Shown here: positions 43,623 through 54,700 of the stretch, piece by piece
Layout of the letters: every line of letters begins with the position of its first letter
Numbering within the stretch: the first letter of the stretch is position 1
NCBI GenBank assembly: GCA_021030905.1
Contig: JAGFMI010000003.1
Location: 682,001 to 746,000, forward strand
DNA length: 64,000 bases
Direction: 5' to 3'
Source: Pyrenula massariospora
Lineage: Eukaryota; Ascomycota; Eurotiomycetes; Pyrenulales; Pyrenulaceae
Translations under genes and position numbers: made by a program
The notes under the pieces: generated by a model
What the model saw: the letters and a program-made list of their open reading frames with translations, nothing else
Told to the model about the DNA's origin: nothing
The model's database searches: none

Positions 43623-46412
43623 ATGCACATTGACTCTTTACCGGCACTTCTGAGCGCCGCTGCTGATTCCAACCCGAATTGTGGCCTACTTATATCGGCC
43701 TCCGGCAGTACCAAGACCTTTGTGAGATTAACCTACCAAGAACTCCATCTCTTATCGCAAGAACGCAGCCAGCTTATACGACGCATCGCCGGGTTCGAGA
43801 AAGGGGCTCCTGTTTTGATACGCTTGGAAGACCACTTAGAAACCTTCATTTGGTTTTGGGCCGTCTTATATGCCGACGCAGTACCTGTCCTCGCCGGACC
43901 GTTCAGCCGGATTACAGAACAGCGTCAAAGCCACCTTCGGGGCCTGGCTAGCCTTCTAAAACGCCCTATTTGCATCACAAGCACCGATTTACTAGAGCTA
44001 TTTGACGGCCAAGATGGGCTCGACGTTTACACAACTCATACCTTACTGGCTGGCTGCGGCCATGTATCACACATCTACAACGATAATCAACTCTATCGAA
44101 AAGGCGACGATCTGGCGATGCTGATGCTCACTTCTGGCAGTACAGGAGCTCCAAAAGCAGTCCGCCTGAATCACGGACAGGTTCTATCTGCCGTGTGTAG
44201 TAAGGTGGCCTTCAAAACACTGCCTGTCGGTAAACCATTCCTTAATTGGATTGGATTGGATCATGTAGCCAGCATCACAGAAATACACTTGACTGCTATG
44301 CATTTAGGTGTCGACCAGATCCACCTCTATGCCTCGGATGTAATCTCTCAACCACTGGACTTTATCACCCTCTTAAGCCAGTACGAAGTCAGCCGAACTT
44401 TCGCACCAAACTTCTTCCTAGCGAAGCTGGTCACAGCGATTCGATCTCAAGATATTGACCGCGCCGTTGAAAATTTGGACTTGAAAGGCTTGACCTGGTT
44501 AGGCTCCGGAGGAGAAGCCAATGATGTAGAGACCTGCAGAGCACTCACAGAGCTTTTAGGTAAGTACGGAGCCCCGTCGAACGTGATCGTTCCAGGATTT
44601 GGGATGACGGAAACATGTGCTGGAATCATTTACAATCTTGATTGTCCCAAATGTGACGTTCAGAACCAGCGTGTATTCACTTCACTTGGGAAATGTATTG
44701 TAGGGGTGGAGATGCGAGTCACTCTACCTTCGGCTGATAAGACCATTGCTCTCTCAAAGCCCGACGAGCCAGGCAACCTTGAAGTGAGGGGTTCAGCCGT
44801 GTTTGATGGCTATTACAATAATGCTAAAGCAACAGCGGAAGCATTTACTTTCGATGGCTGGTTCAGAACGGGCGACCAAGCTACCATTGACCTTGAAGGT
44901 AATCTCAACCTAATTGGCCGGACTAAGGAGACCATGATCATCAACGGAGTGAAGTATCTTCCTCAAGACATCGAAAAATCAGTCGAAAAGACGCTAGCTA
45001 CGCAAGTATCTCGCATTGTCTGCTTTCCATATCGGGACCCGGGATCTCCAACTGAGCAGATCTGTATTGCTTATGCTCCTGTAGAAGGCCTTGGTGACTC
45101 GGAGTTGGTCGAAGTCCATGATGCTATTGTCAAGTTGGTGATGCTCCAGGCGAGTGTTAGACCAAATGTCATTGCCCTAGCAGACCAGTCACGGTTGCCT
45201 GTCTCGACCCTAGGCAAGGTTTCCAGGGCGAAAATGAGGACGATGCTGGAAGACGGTCAGTTTGCGGAAGAGCAACAGATCCAAGCTGAAATGATAAAGA
45301 AAATTCGATGCAAGAACGCCCAGCCCCCAGCCAACGAAGCGGAACGTCTTTTACTGGAAGACTTCCACCAGGTCTTCGGGACGGGCTCATCCTTCTGGGG
45401 CCGTGAAACACCAATCTTCGAAATGGGCGTGACGTCCATTGACTTAATCCGCCTGAAAAAACGCATTGAAACCCGTCTCGGTGTCGAGATTCCAACAACC
45501 ACCCTAATGCTCAACCCAACCCCCGGCTCCATGTCCGCCGCTCTCCAAGAACTCGCCACCCCAAAACCCTACAACCCTGTCGTTCCCCTCCGCACAGAAG
45601 GCCACAAGACCCCCCTCTGGTTGATCCACCCCGGCGTTGGCGAAATTCTTGTCTTTCTCTCCCTCATCAACCACCTCCCTGCCAACCGTCCCATCTACGC
45701 CCTCCGCGCACGCGGTTTTGACGCCACTGATCCCCCCTTCTCCACCCTCGACGAAACACTTTCCACCTACGGCTCCGCCATCAAAAAGACCCAACCCAGC
45801 GGCCCTTACGCAATAGCAGGCTACTCCTTCGGCGCCATGCTCGCCTTCGAACTCGCCAAACTTCTCGAATCTGCTGGTGACTCCGTCAAATTCCTCGCCT
45901 CCTTCAACCTCCCCCCGCACATCAAATGGCGCATGCGCCAACTGGACTACACCGCCTGCCTCCTTCACCTCTGCTACTTCCTCGATCTCCTCCCCGAAGC
46001 TCTCGCCCACTCCCTCGAGTCCTCCCTCCGCCCTCAAACCCTCTCCCGCCCTGATACGCTAGCTGCGATCCTCCCTCACGTCTCACAGACACGCATGGCC
46101 GAGCTGAGCCTCACTGCGGATAAACTTGCCAACTGGACCAGCGTAGCGCACGCGCTGCAGAGTGCGGCGAGAGATTATGAGCCGGCGGGGAGTGTGGCGT
46201 GTATGGACGTGTTCTACTGCGAGCCACTGCGCGTCGCAGCCGAAGATAAGGAGCAATGGCTTGAAAAACACTTGAGCAAATGGAGAGATTTTGTGAGGGG
46301 GAACGTATGGTTTCACGAGGTTAGTGGGGCGCATTATACCATGCTTGGGCCGGAGTTTGTAAAGGGCTTTGCGGGGCGGTTGGTGGAGGCTATGGAGGAG
46401 AGGGGGATATAG
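43623..46412 (+). CDS. NRPS-like A-T-TE synthetase of the arylpyruvate-dimerising (quinone/furanone) class
   Basis: Enzymes such as TdiA, AtrA/AtqA, MicA and butyrolactone synthetase adenylate aromatic 2-oxo acids and dimerise them on the thioesterase to benzoquinones, furanones or dioxolanones. Single exon, 929 aa, the usual length. Adenylation: A3 LMLTSGSTGAPKAV (168-180), NWIGLDHVASITEIHL (208-223, typical of this class), GSGGEAN (294-300), GFGMTETCAG (325-334), WFRTGDQA, IGRTKETMIINGVKY (431-445). The A10 lysine is in STLGKVSRAK (K532). Carrier: FEMGVTSIDLIRLK with the phosphopantetheine Ser605. Thioesterase: GYSFG with Ser735, and a late His in SGAHYTMLG (about 905). No condensation or reductase domain. 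No aromatic aminotransferase or prenyltransferase lies in the window. All core motifs look intact; the product cannot be read from sequence alone. Confidence 0.92.
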   Translation: MHIDSLPALLSAAADSNPNCGLLISASGSTKTFVRLTYQELHLLSQERSQLIRRIAGFEKGAPVLIRLEDHLETFIWFWAVLYADAVPVLAGPFSRITEQRQSHLRGLASLLKRPICITSTDLLELFDGQDGLDVYTTHTLLAGCGHVSHIYNDNQLYRKGDDLAMLMLTSGSTGAPKAVRLNHGQVLSAVCSKVAFKTLPVGKPFLNWIGLDHVASITEIHLTAMHLGVDQIHLYASDVISQPLDFITLLSQYEVSRTFAPNFFLAKLVTAIRSQDIDRAVENLDLKGLTWLGSGGEANDVETCRALTELLGKYGAPSNVIVPGFGMTETCAGIIYNLDCPKCDVQNQRVFTSLGKCIVGVEMRVTLPSADKTIALSKPDEPGNLEVRGSAVFDGYYNNAKATAEAFTFDGWFRTGDQATIDLEGNLNLIGRTKETMIINGVKYLPQDIEKSVEKTLATQVSRIVCFPYRDPGSPTEQICIAYAPVEGLGDSELVEVHDAIVKLVMLQASVRPNVIALADQSRLPVSTLGKVSRAKMRTMLEDGQFAEEQQIQAEMIKKIRCKNAQPPANEAERLLLEDFHQVFGTGSSFWGRETPIFEMGVTSIDLIRLKKRIETRLGVEIPTTTLMLNPTPGSMSAALQELATPKPYNPVVPLRTEGHKTPLWLIHPGVGEILVFLSLINHLPANRPIYALRARGFDATDPPFSTLDETLSTYGSAIKKTQPSGPYAIAGYSFGAMLAFELAKLLESAGDSVKFLASFNLPPHIKWRMRQLDYTACLLHLCYFLDLLPEALAHSLESSLRPQTLSRPDTLAAILPHVSQTRMAELSLTADKLANWTSVAHALQSAARDYEPAGSVACMDVFYCEPLRVAAEDKEQWLEKHLSKWRDFVRGNVWFHEVSGAHYTMLGPEFVKGFAGRLVEAMEERGI

Positions 46413-47181
46413 CTGGCAGGGAAGCGAAAGGGGACATGGTGTGAGGGACCTAAGAGGTTAAGTATGATATGGAGAGGAGGCCAATCGAATGTCAAAGAAA
46501 TTTGTTCGAAATCGGGATTTGGATTGCATGTATAGGAGTGGTTGATCTTCGGCTCAGAGTAATTTCGGTTGACGGAAGTTTTGGCACTTGAAATGCCGCT
46601 CCGACCACAGAGTGAAAACATCTCCCCAACTCAGGTTCGATGGTGTTTAGCAGTCGAGGCACAGTTGTCTCAAAATTCGAAGACATTTCCAAGTCCTGAA
46701 CCCAAACTCGATCGCCGCTAAGCTCCAAAACCCCACCAGTTGCCAAGACCGTTGGTACCATTAAACCATGTCCCTGGCTCCATGCAGGGTCGATCTTCGA
46801 GAACCAAGCCTAAAATAGAGCATAGAAAATGCAATGGCGATCAGGTCTTGATATGGACAATTCTTTTGATTCAACTTTCGTGGCCACTCTTATGTCGCTC
46901 GACGTTTCGAAAGGGCGTTCGCGAAGCATGGAGACCGAACTGCCAAGGCGATCCTCATGATGTCACCAGCCACGTAGAAGCAACGAGAAATCTCACTTGG
47001 GGTCCAAGGCTGGTTTGTTTTTCGTCTTATCTGTCTCCCCAAAGCTTGCAAACAAGGCATCAACGGCGCGTTCTTCACTACACACGCTCAAGACCGGAGC
47101 GCCTGGCCTGTCTCCCAACTTCTGCTCTGAGCGGACCCCCTTCAGCGTGGCCTTGCGACCCTCACGCCCCCGTGTCTCACA
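46413..47181. other. Spacer between the NRPS-like and FAR-17a genes
   Basis: About 770 bp with short overlapping frames on both strands, none recognisable. Probably holds the synthetase 3' UTR and the FAR-17a promoter. Confidence 0.45.
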
Positions 47182-48115
47182 ATGTCGCAGACACAGACGC
47201 ACCGAGCTTTAGACAAGCTTGTTCAGAAGCACCCTCTTCAACGGTTGGGCTCTCCTGGCCGTGGTCTCTCTGCTCTCGTCCACGCCATTGGGCTCGCCAG
47301 CTTCGCAAATCAGTTCCTCTAGTACGTCGCACCAACCGACCAAAGGAAATCTGAGTTCTTACTGACTCTCCACGTAGTTTGAGCCAGCACCCAAATCCAA
47401 TGTCAGTCATCCGTCCATGAGCTATCCTCCGCATACTTGTGAACCCAAATGCCTCTTACATCACCTGCAAACTATCTCCATCTGCAACATTACAATTCCA
47501 CCTTCCAAATTCCAATCAGCCATACATCCGCTAAATTAGCACCCGTACAGAAACACCTCCTACGGCTGGCACTTCCAATACCTCACCATCCTCGGCCTCA
47601 CCCTCACAACCCTCACCTTCACTGTCGCCCTCCTCTCCGACCTCTTCCTCTCCCCGCGCCTCTTCCTCCTCAAAAATACTCTCTCCGTCGCCTCCGCCCC
47701 GCTTTCCCTCCTCATCTCCCTCCTCTACTGGGGCCTCTCCGCCATCGACCGCAACCTCGTCGTCCCGCCCGACCCCGCCTTCCAACTCCCCCTCCCTACA
47801 GACCTCGGCTTCCACCTCTTCCCCACCCTCTTCCTCGTCTCGGATATACTATTGCTTAGTCCGCCGTGGACCATCACCGCGGTGCCCGCACTCGGGCTGG
47901 CTGGCGTAATTGCGTTTGGGTATTGGTACTGGATTGAGCTGTGCTACAGGCATAATGGGTTCTATCCGTATCCGCTATTCGAGATGCTGGATACAGCGCA
48001 GCGGGTGGGGCTGTTTTCCGGGAGCGCGGTGTTGATGGCGGCGAGTACGATGCTACTAGCGTGGGGCTATCGAAGGGTTAATGGGAAAGAGGTGCCGGGG
48101 AAGGTTCGGGGGTAG
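47182..48115 (+). CDS. FAR-17a/AIG1-like integral membrane protein
   Basis: The family (AIG1/ADTRP in animals) includes membrane threonine hydrolases acting on fatty-acid esters of hydroxy fatty acids; fungal roles are poorly known. Exons are 47182-47321, 47378-47401 (24 nt) and 47551-48115, in phase, giving 242 aa. The microexon supplies LSQHPNP, which links FANQFLY to NTSYGWHFQYLTILGLTL, the family signature. About six hydrophobic helices follow. Conserved residues include DRNLVVPPDPAFQLPLPTDLG and LGFHLFPTLFLVSDILLL. The late segment with HNGFYPYPLFEML is also conserved, as are the family His and Thr positions. The terminal exon is C-rich at first and G-rich over the last ~250 nt. Confidence 0.87.
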
Positions 48116-48935
48116 TAGGGTGGACTGAATGTTGACTGCATTTGCGGATAGCATGAGGGATCATACTATTTGCATGCACCAGGAGCAAGAGACGAGGTAT
48201 CGCGAGATTTGGTCTTAAGTGTTCGGATGCGTACAAGGACATGTTTGAAGTATGGGTTTTATTTTGGATAATAGGAGGAGCAGGCTAAACTAGACTAGAG
48301 GATAAACTAACTCTTAAGTATACGTCACAATATTAACACAGACAGTTCAGTGTTCTCGAAGGGGTGGCTATATAGACATCCAACTCCCCGGGAATTAGTC
48401 AGATAATCAATCAACTCATTTCATCTTAACATCCAGACATTGCCCATCCAGTGTTTCACCACATCTCCACAACGTCTCTACAACGAGTAACAGAGGTGCT
48501 TAGAAAAACCGACGCGGGTCGCCAGTCGCCAGAAAAGGGCCCTTCTCCCTCACCACTTAATCACCCCTGCACTTACTCTCCTCTCCAAACTCCGCAGCAA
48601 GTCCACGAAGCATGTCTCTCTCCCCTCCCCCTAAATCCCGCAGCCACCGTCCCGAGTACACCGCACCGCCCCGCCCCGCATCTGAAGTCATGCATCCTGA
48701 GACTAGTATTCAGGGTCAACCCTCATGTTGTCTCTCTCGACGCGTCAACGAGTCCAAACACTTTCTCGTCGCACAATCTAAGCACAAGTCTCCCGTTTAC
48801 CCGCAGAACAAGCAAGACATCGCCTTTGATCTTCTTCGACGCATATTTGATCGGATTGGTGTCGTGTGTGATCCATTTGACCTAACGTTCGAGAAGTGGA
48901 CAGGGAACGAAACTCTGGAAGGAACCCAGAGACTA

Positions 48936-48955
48936 TACTGTACTGTACTGTACTG
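48936..48955. repeat. (TACTG)4 microsatellite
   Basis: Four perfect pentanucleotide units, inside the 3' part of the weak frame at 48612-49019. Confidence 0.8.
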
Positions 48956-50078
48956 TGCATGGCTCACCGTTCCACGGCGTGGCAGTGGCAGTGGTTGTGT
49001 GCTCTCTGAGGTAAGCTAAGGAGACGCCGCGTGTGACTGCGTGGGGTTTCCTCACCATCCCGTAGAGGCTAGCGAGGTTAGTTATTGCCTGGCTGGGTTG
49101 AATTATTTTGAGAAGTTTCACAGCCCGCATTACATACCATACTTTCAACAGACCGAGAAATACCCGGAGATGTATCTGTACTCGTTCATAAATTGTCGTG
49201 TGCAGAGGAGGGGCAAAAGTTACAATCTGAGTGGCCCCACTGGCCATTTTACCCGTGGTCACATCGATGGACACGATGTCGACACGAAGGGTAAAATTTA
49301 AGGACGCAGGTCAGTGCCAGAGATGCATATCCCAAGGACTTGGAGGCGGTACGGCACCCTGAATCGATAGCATTTAGGATTGAAGACATTATTTTGATCT
49401 GGTCCACGGCGGAGAACGGCAGCAGGTGTACCAATGCTTCCGCTGTCTAGAAATGGTCCGCACTGCCACGGGCCTGAAATTGCACTTCTACAACTTCTAC
49501 GAAAGGAGGGCAAACTTCTTCGCCGATCCCTTCGAATGCTCGTTCCCGGCTCAATTCTAGCTCACCGCATCGCGCAATGCCGGGTGAAAGCTCGCACGAA
49601 GAACCACGGCTAGCCCCGAGACCCAAGCGTCTGGACATCGCTCTGGTGATTGGTCGATTTGTTCAGGCAAGCCACGGCTCTGAGATCTGCCGTCATCGAA
49701 AAGGAGGAGGGTTGGCCGGGTGAGAATCAGGTCACGACAGTGGCCGGATGGGCTACTGCAGCTCCAGTCCCGATGTCGCCGGCGCATTTCAAGCAGACGT
49801 TTCCCTTATCGACCCCGGGCGCGCTTGGGTCGTGCTATCTGGAATAATTCGCCCAAGAAATGGCAATTTATTAGCACGGTTTGCTTCCCAGCTGGAACTG
49901 CTGACCCCTCAAATACGTACTTTTAGAGTGCAACTTGCCTGCAGGTGAATTCAAACGCACGTAACCCTTATGACGGCGTCTTGAGCTCTCCTCGAAGGGA
50001 GCAACCGGCAACAATTTGCTGGAGGCATGAGATCTTATAGTTCATTCGGCGGAAAGCAGGGGATCGAGCCGACGGGTT

Positions 50079-50105
50079 TGGTGTTTGGTGTTGGTGTTGG
50101 TGTTG
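50079..50105. repeat. TTGGTG/GGTGTT hexanucleotide-like run
   Basis: Short tandem of about four TTGGTGT-like units with slight length variation. Confidence 0.6.
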
Positions 50106-50324
50106 AACTGTGGATGAGCATCTGGAGAATCAAAAAGCCGCAACGTTTGGGCAATATTCAGCGCCTGATACGATGTTGAGTAATTCCAGATCTGATGTTT
50201 TTGCTTTACAGGTGCTCGTTGTGTGGCTGTTAAGAATATGGTAATGCATTGTTTCTAATTCTCCTATAGAGTCATTAGTACAGGTAGCGGAGGATGTGGT
50301 GCCACGACCCCATGACTATCTCAC

Positions 50325-51300
50325 TCATAACCACCCAGCATCATCAATCGTCAAGTTTCCCCGCGTCAAGATAGCAACCACACACCACCTCTTCTCCTCC
50401 TCCTTCCCTTCTTCTATCCTCTCCGTCTTCCACTCCCTCGTCTCCCCGCTATACACATTGAATTCCTCGACCTCCTGCACCTTCAATACCCCTCCTGCCG
50501 CCTTCTCAAAGAAGTGGTTCACATCCCATCTTCCTGTATGAAACCCTGCGACTACCAGCGCAGCACCTCCACGGGCCAGAAAATGTCCAATTGTGCGCAC
50601 TAGGTCTCCATGTTGTGCGGGTTTCCACAGACAATCCGCCACGATCACCCGCGTGAAGGACCCTCCGCATGCGACTGCCGAGGCCGAGGAAACCGCCCCC
50701 TAGACGTGCGGAAGAGCCGTAACCCGCACGTCCGTCCGTGGCTCGCTAGGCGCCGAAGCCCCGTACTCGCCGGCGGGAAACAGATTGTGTTCAACATTCC
50801 TCCTCACTGTGCCCTCCGTCATGGCCGAACTCTGCGGATGATCCGTGATAAAAACCTCGTTGGCTCCGGCGAGCGCGGAGATGAGTGATGGTAATGCTGT
50901 TCCTTGCATACAAAGAGCGGACACCCCGTCAGTCATAACTTCAGCATCCCACTTGGTTAGACCGAGAAAACAACTTACCGGCGCCGAGCTCCAACACCCT
51001 CTCACCTCGTACATCCCACCATCCTCCGTCTGCTTCGGCATCCTCCAGCTTCGCCGCCACAACCACCGCCGCATTCCACAGATATTGCGCAAACAGCCTC
51101 CGTCCTTCTTCAGAAGGCGGATGTTCTGGTACCTGTAGTCTGATATCTCCGAACCGGGGCGAGGCGTATATGATGCGTCCCCCAGGGTCACCGTGGAAGG
51201 TGATGTTAGCGTCTGGATAAAGACCTATGAGGCCTGAGGCGAAGAAGTCCTCCGGTTGGGGAGCTGGCGGGGTCACGGGGCGGATGCGGGAGAGGAGCAT
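50325..51300 (-). pseudogene. Seven-beta-strand methyltransferase (Nnt1/EFM7-like group) with one in-frame TAG
   Basis: SAM-dependent methyltransferase related to fungal proteins annotated as nicotinamide N-methyltransferase. Exons are 51300-50979 and 50902-50325. The 75-nt intron keeps frame and completes motif I, RVLELGAGTALPSLISALAG. Other blocks are FAQYLWNAAVVVA before motif I, VFITDHPQ (acidic motif) and VIVADCLWKPAQHGDLV after it. One TAG at 50702-50700 lies in the middle of the domain, where relatives have Trp (PHVWG); the frame is otherwise open to the natural stop. It is a single G-to-A type change (TGG to TAG) in a CpA context on the other strand. Possible explanations are a recent null allele, a sequencing error, or readthrough. 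Truncation there would remove the substrate-side half. The last ~200 coding nt are G-rich. Confidence 0.7.
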
Positions 51301-51751
51301 CTTCGGGGATATTGAGCGCTTGGAGCGGGTTCGGAACGGGTTAGGCGTAACTGGAATCGGGGCGGATTCTGTGAAGCTAGAGAATTGGTGCTTGTTGATA
51401 TCGATCGTATGTTCTAGATTTCAGCAAGAGATGCAATTCTAAATGCTGAATGGGGTTGTCTTTTCCTTTCGGAGATGGAGTCGAGTGCTTTTGTTTACTA
51501 TTGACGAGTGTTTGCAGCAGCAGCTTTGCTCGGCATCTGCCCGGTAGCCGTTCGTGCTTTCCCATTTGGAAAGGCTGCTGTGTGGAATCTTGACGCGCGC
51601 GCCTCTCCCAGTCATCATGAAGAAGATTTCACCCATTGTGCCAACAAAGGTATCTGAAGAATGTGTATCTGGGGCCACAAAACTAAACTCGAAAGTTCCT
51701 GAACACTATCCACCTCAGATTTCAATATTTGCCATTACCTCTAGGGGCTTG
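51301..51751. other. Spacer between the methyltransferase start and the second NLR-like gene's end
   Basis: A 451-bp spacer. No credible coding frame. It should include the methyltransferase promoter. Confidence 0.45.
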
Positions 51752-54700
51752 TCACCCAGCCGATGTAGAGGTCAGATCGGCATTGCTGATTAGCAGTTGC
51801 AACAGAGATGGCCTGTTTTCCTCGTTTTCTGGGGTTTCGTCTGACAACAACATCTGCCCATCGTGACCATATGTGAGCGCTGACAACGGGCTTACATTAC
51901 CATCATGGATTAAGAGATGGCACATCTCTAAATCCCCTAACCGCACAGCAGTACGTAGAGGATCCCAGGCCTCGTCCCGATTGTAGCTAGCCATGCCGGT
52001 ACCGCCTTGCAGGAGCAGTATCCTCGCCGACTCATATCGGTCTTGAGAAGCCGAAGAGCTCATAATCACCCGCACGAGAGCCGTTTTCCCCTGATCGTCT
52101 GTCTGGTGCATACCCTCCTGGAACCAGGGAACTAAGAGGCGATACATTGCTGGGTTGCAGAGCCCTGAAGCCAGATGCAAAACGTTTTCACCACGTGAGT
52201 TGAGGTATTTAATGTGTACTTCAATACCCTTCTGCTCTAACAAATATTCCACTACATCAACGTGATTGCCTAAAACAGCCTCTCCAATTGACTGATGGGC
52301 TGACTTGCCGAAAGATGGAACTTGTGGTTCGCGTCGAACCCCATGCAGTAGTTCGGTCCTTAGCTTTCCATCACGGTCAGCTCTCTTCATCAAACGCCGG
52401 ATAATAGGCATACAGCCCGCTCTGGCAGCAATGCACAAGAGCTCATTGGCCCAAGGTTCCTGCAAAAATAAATCTGGCACATCATCGACAAGGTCAAATA
52501 CCACGTCCCAATTTTGGTGGTGTGAATTAGGGTCAGACCAATGTCGTATAATGAGTCGAAACAGTTCAAGATTTCGGAGATGTTGACCAAGTCTATCGTC
52601 CAAGAAAATCATCCTTAGCTTAGTCAGGTCACCCCATTGGAGGATTTGATCAGCGGCCCTGGTAGCTGGCTGCGAAAGAAATTTGTCACTGTCGAAATCC
52701 GAATTTTCAAGCATATGACGTAACATGATTTCTGAGCCATAGAGCGAGGTTATGCTGAGCGGATCATACAACCTACTGTCAAATTCAAACCTAGGCTGGA
52801 TCACGCAGTCCGGACGACGGTTTTGTTGAATCCAATTGTGAAGCCGAGTTGATCCTGGCTGGCATAGACTCTCTATACTTGCTAGGCTCGGAAGAGGTCC
52901 AAACTCGATGGAGCTGAAATGCTCGGGCCAGTAGCATGACGCATAGACAAAGAACTCACCGAAGCCACGCTCAGTCGGATCATAGCGGATCATGTTTTCT
53001 TCCCACTCCTCCCACGTACAACACGGGTCGTACGTAGCCTGCTCTCTTTCATCACGGAACAAGTCGAATTCTTGGGGCAGCTCGTCTATTGCCACCTGCT
53101 CGTCGGAAAAAATGTTAGTGTGCTGAATCTCATCCAACAAAAGATATCGAATGCAGATGTCTGAAATGCATGCCTCCAAATGTCCGATGGGCTGATCAGT
53201 GAGCGTTTGATCAGTCGCTGTTCGGACAGCTGGCCAATCAAGACACTGCCGATTCGATGCGTGATCATTGGTTATAAAGTCCTTCACTGATTGGTGCACG
53301 AGTCGGACTTGGCGCTTTTTGACGTCAGTGAAATCAATGCGAGTAAGGAACGGGCGGATGAGACCCAGTAGTCTTTGATGGTCTACCAGTTTGGCAAGAG
53401 CGGCCACGGTCGTAACCTCCTGTCGGGCCGCAGCCAACGCAACAGCCCCGGCGAGTTCCAGTATGCTCAGAGGTCTGCGGGCGATCGTGAGAAGTTTCAA
53501 GGCTGTACTAGCGAGCTCATTATTTTCCGGGTCGTTTGACGTGCATCGTGAGAGTAAAGTAGCATAGAGCGTTGAGAGTTTTTTTGGTAAGGGCATCTCG
53601 TCCAGAAACGTTTGCATTGGAGCAAGTGAGCTTATTCCACGGATCTCGATAAGCTCAATTATCATCTTCGTCCATATGGCACTCCCCTGCGCTAAACGGG
53701 AAAGTTTTTCAATGACGAGCGCTTTAACGTCTGTCGATAAATAGGATAGTCGCCTCTCTACTGTATGTTCAACAATGACGCTGTTTCTCCCAACGTCAGA
53801 GACTAGGTCAATCTTGAACGTTCCATCGAGCTGCTCCAAGATCTCTTTTTCAGGGCGGGAGGATAATACAGTCTTTAGCGTGGGATTCTTCTGCAACAAC
53901 GTTTTCAATAACTTAAGAAGATTGTTTCGAGATTCTCTATCACATTCGTCCAGGCCATCAATGACTATGAAAATTGGACGGTCGAGTGATTCCAGCACCG
54001 TTTGCAAGAATTCTTCAATTCTCCTTCTATCTGTCGCTGGTCGGGGATTTCCAGAGGCCTCATTTTCCTTGTACCATTCGTAGAATACTCTTTTCAGTCC
54101 ATAGAGTTGTTCAAGGAGCGCCAGAATCAAGGCAGAAAGTATATGAATGGCCTGGCTAGTCTCACCGTCTCGGCAGTAGTAGTAACATACCTTGGGCTGG
54201 GGCAATTGATTCTTGTTTCTTCGGATCAGCTCTGCCACAAGAAATGCCATTGCAACTGTTTTTCCACATCCCATATCTCCAAGCATCGCCAATTGGCAGG
54301 AATGGGGGGCAAGATACCATTCAACAAAGTTACTATCTTCCAGCAGCGATCTGCATGCCTGATCAGCTGTAAGATCGCGCAAATGAGCATGGTATCGACT
54401 TTGGTCGCCCATCTTTTCACTACCGAGCCATCTAGCAACTAGAGTCGGATGAGTATGTACTTGCTATAACTGGGCAAATGAGAATCTTACTTTCACAGTC
54501 GTAGAGCATACTTTTGATATCTTCAGCAATCTCCCATGTCGCCTTCTGTACCAGTTTTTGAAGAATATCGGCATGTTTCAAGAAATCTTGGATAATCTCT
54601 GGCAAATGTTCCTTTTCCAGAGCCATTTTTAACACCAATTTTGCTCCTTTACGAGTGAGGATTTCGTACGCGACTTTGTAAAATTCTAGAATTTTCCGGT

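Larger units (their letters stand above)
48116..50324. other. Intergenic region, one weak open frame
   Basis: About 2.2 kb. A plus-strand frame from ATG 48612 to 49019 (135 aa) contains KQDIAFDLLRRIFDRIGVVC, which reads like protein, but it ends in low-complexity sequence and has no known family. The rest shows nothing I can support. Confidence 0.35.

Noticed and set aside
45504-46037. 177-codon Gly/Glu-rich antisense frame in the NRPS-like gene
   Set aside because: Shadow produced by the C-rich third positions of the sense strand.
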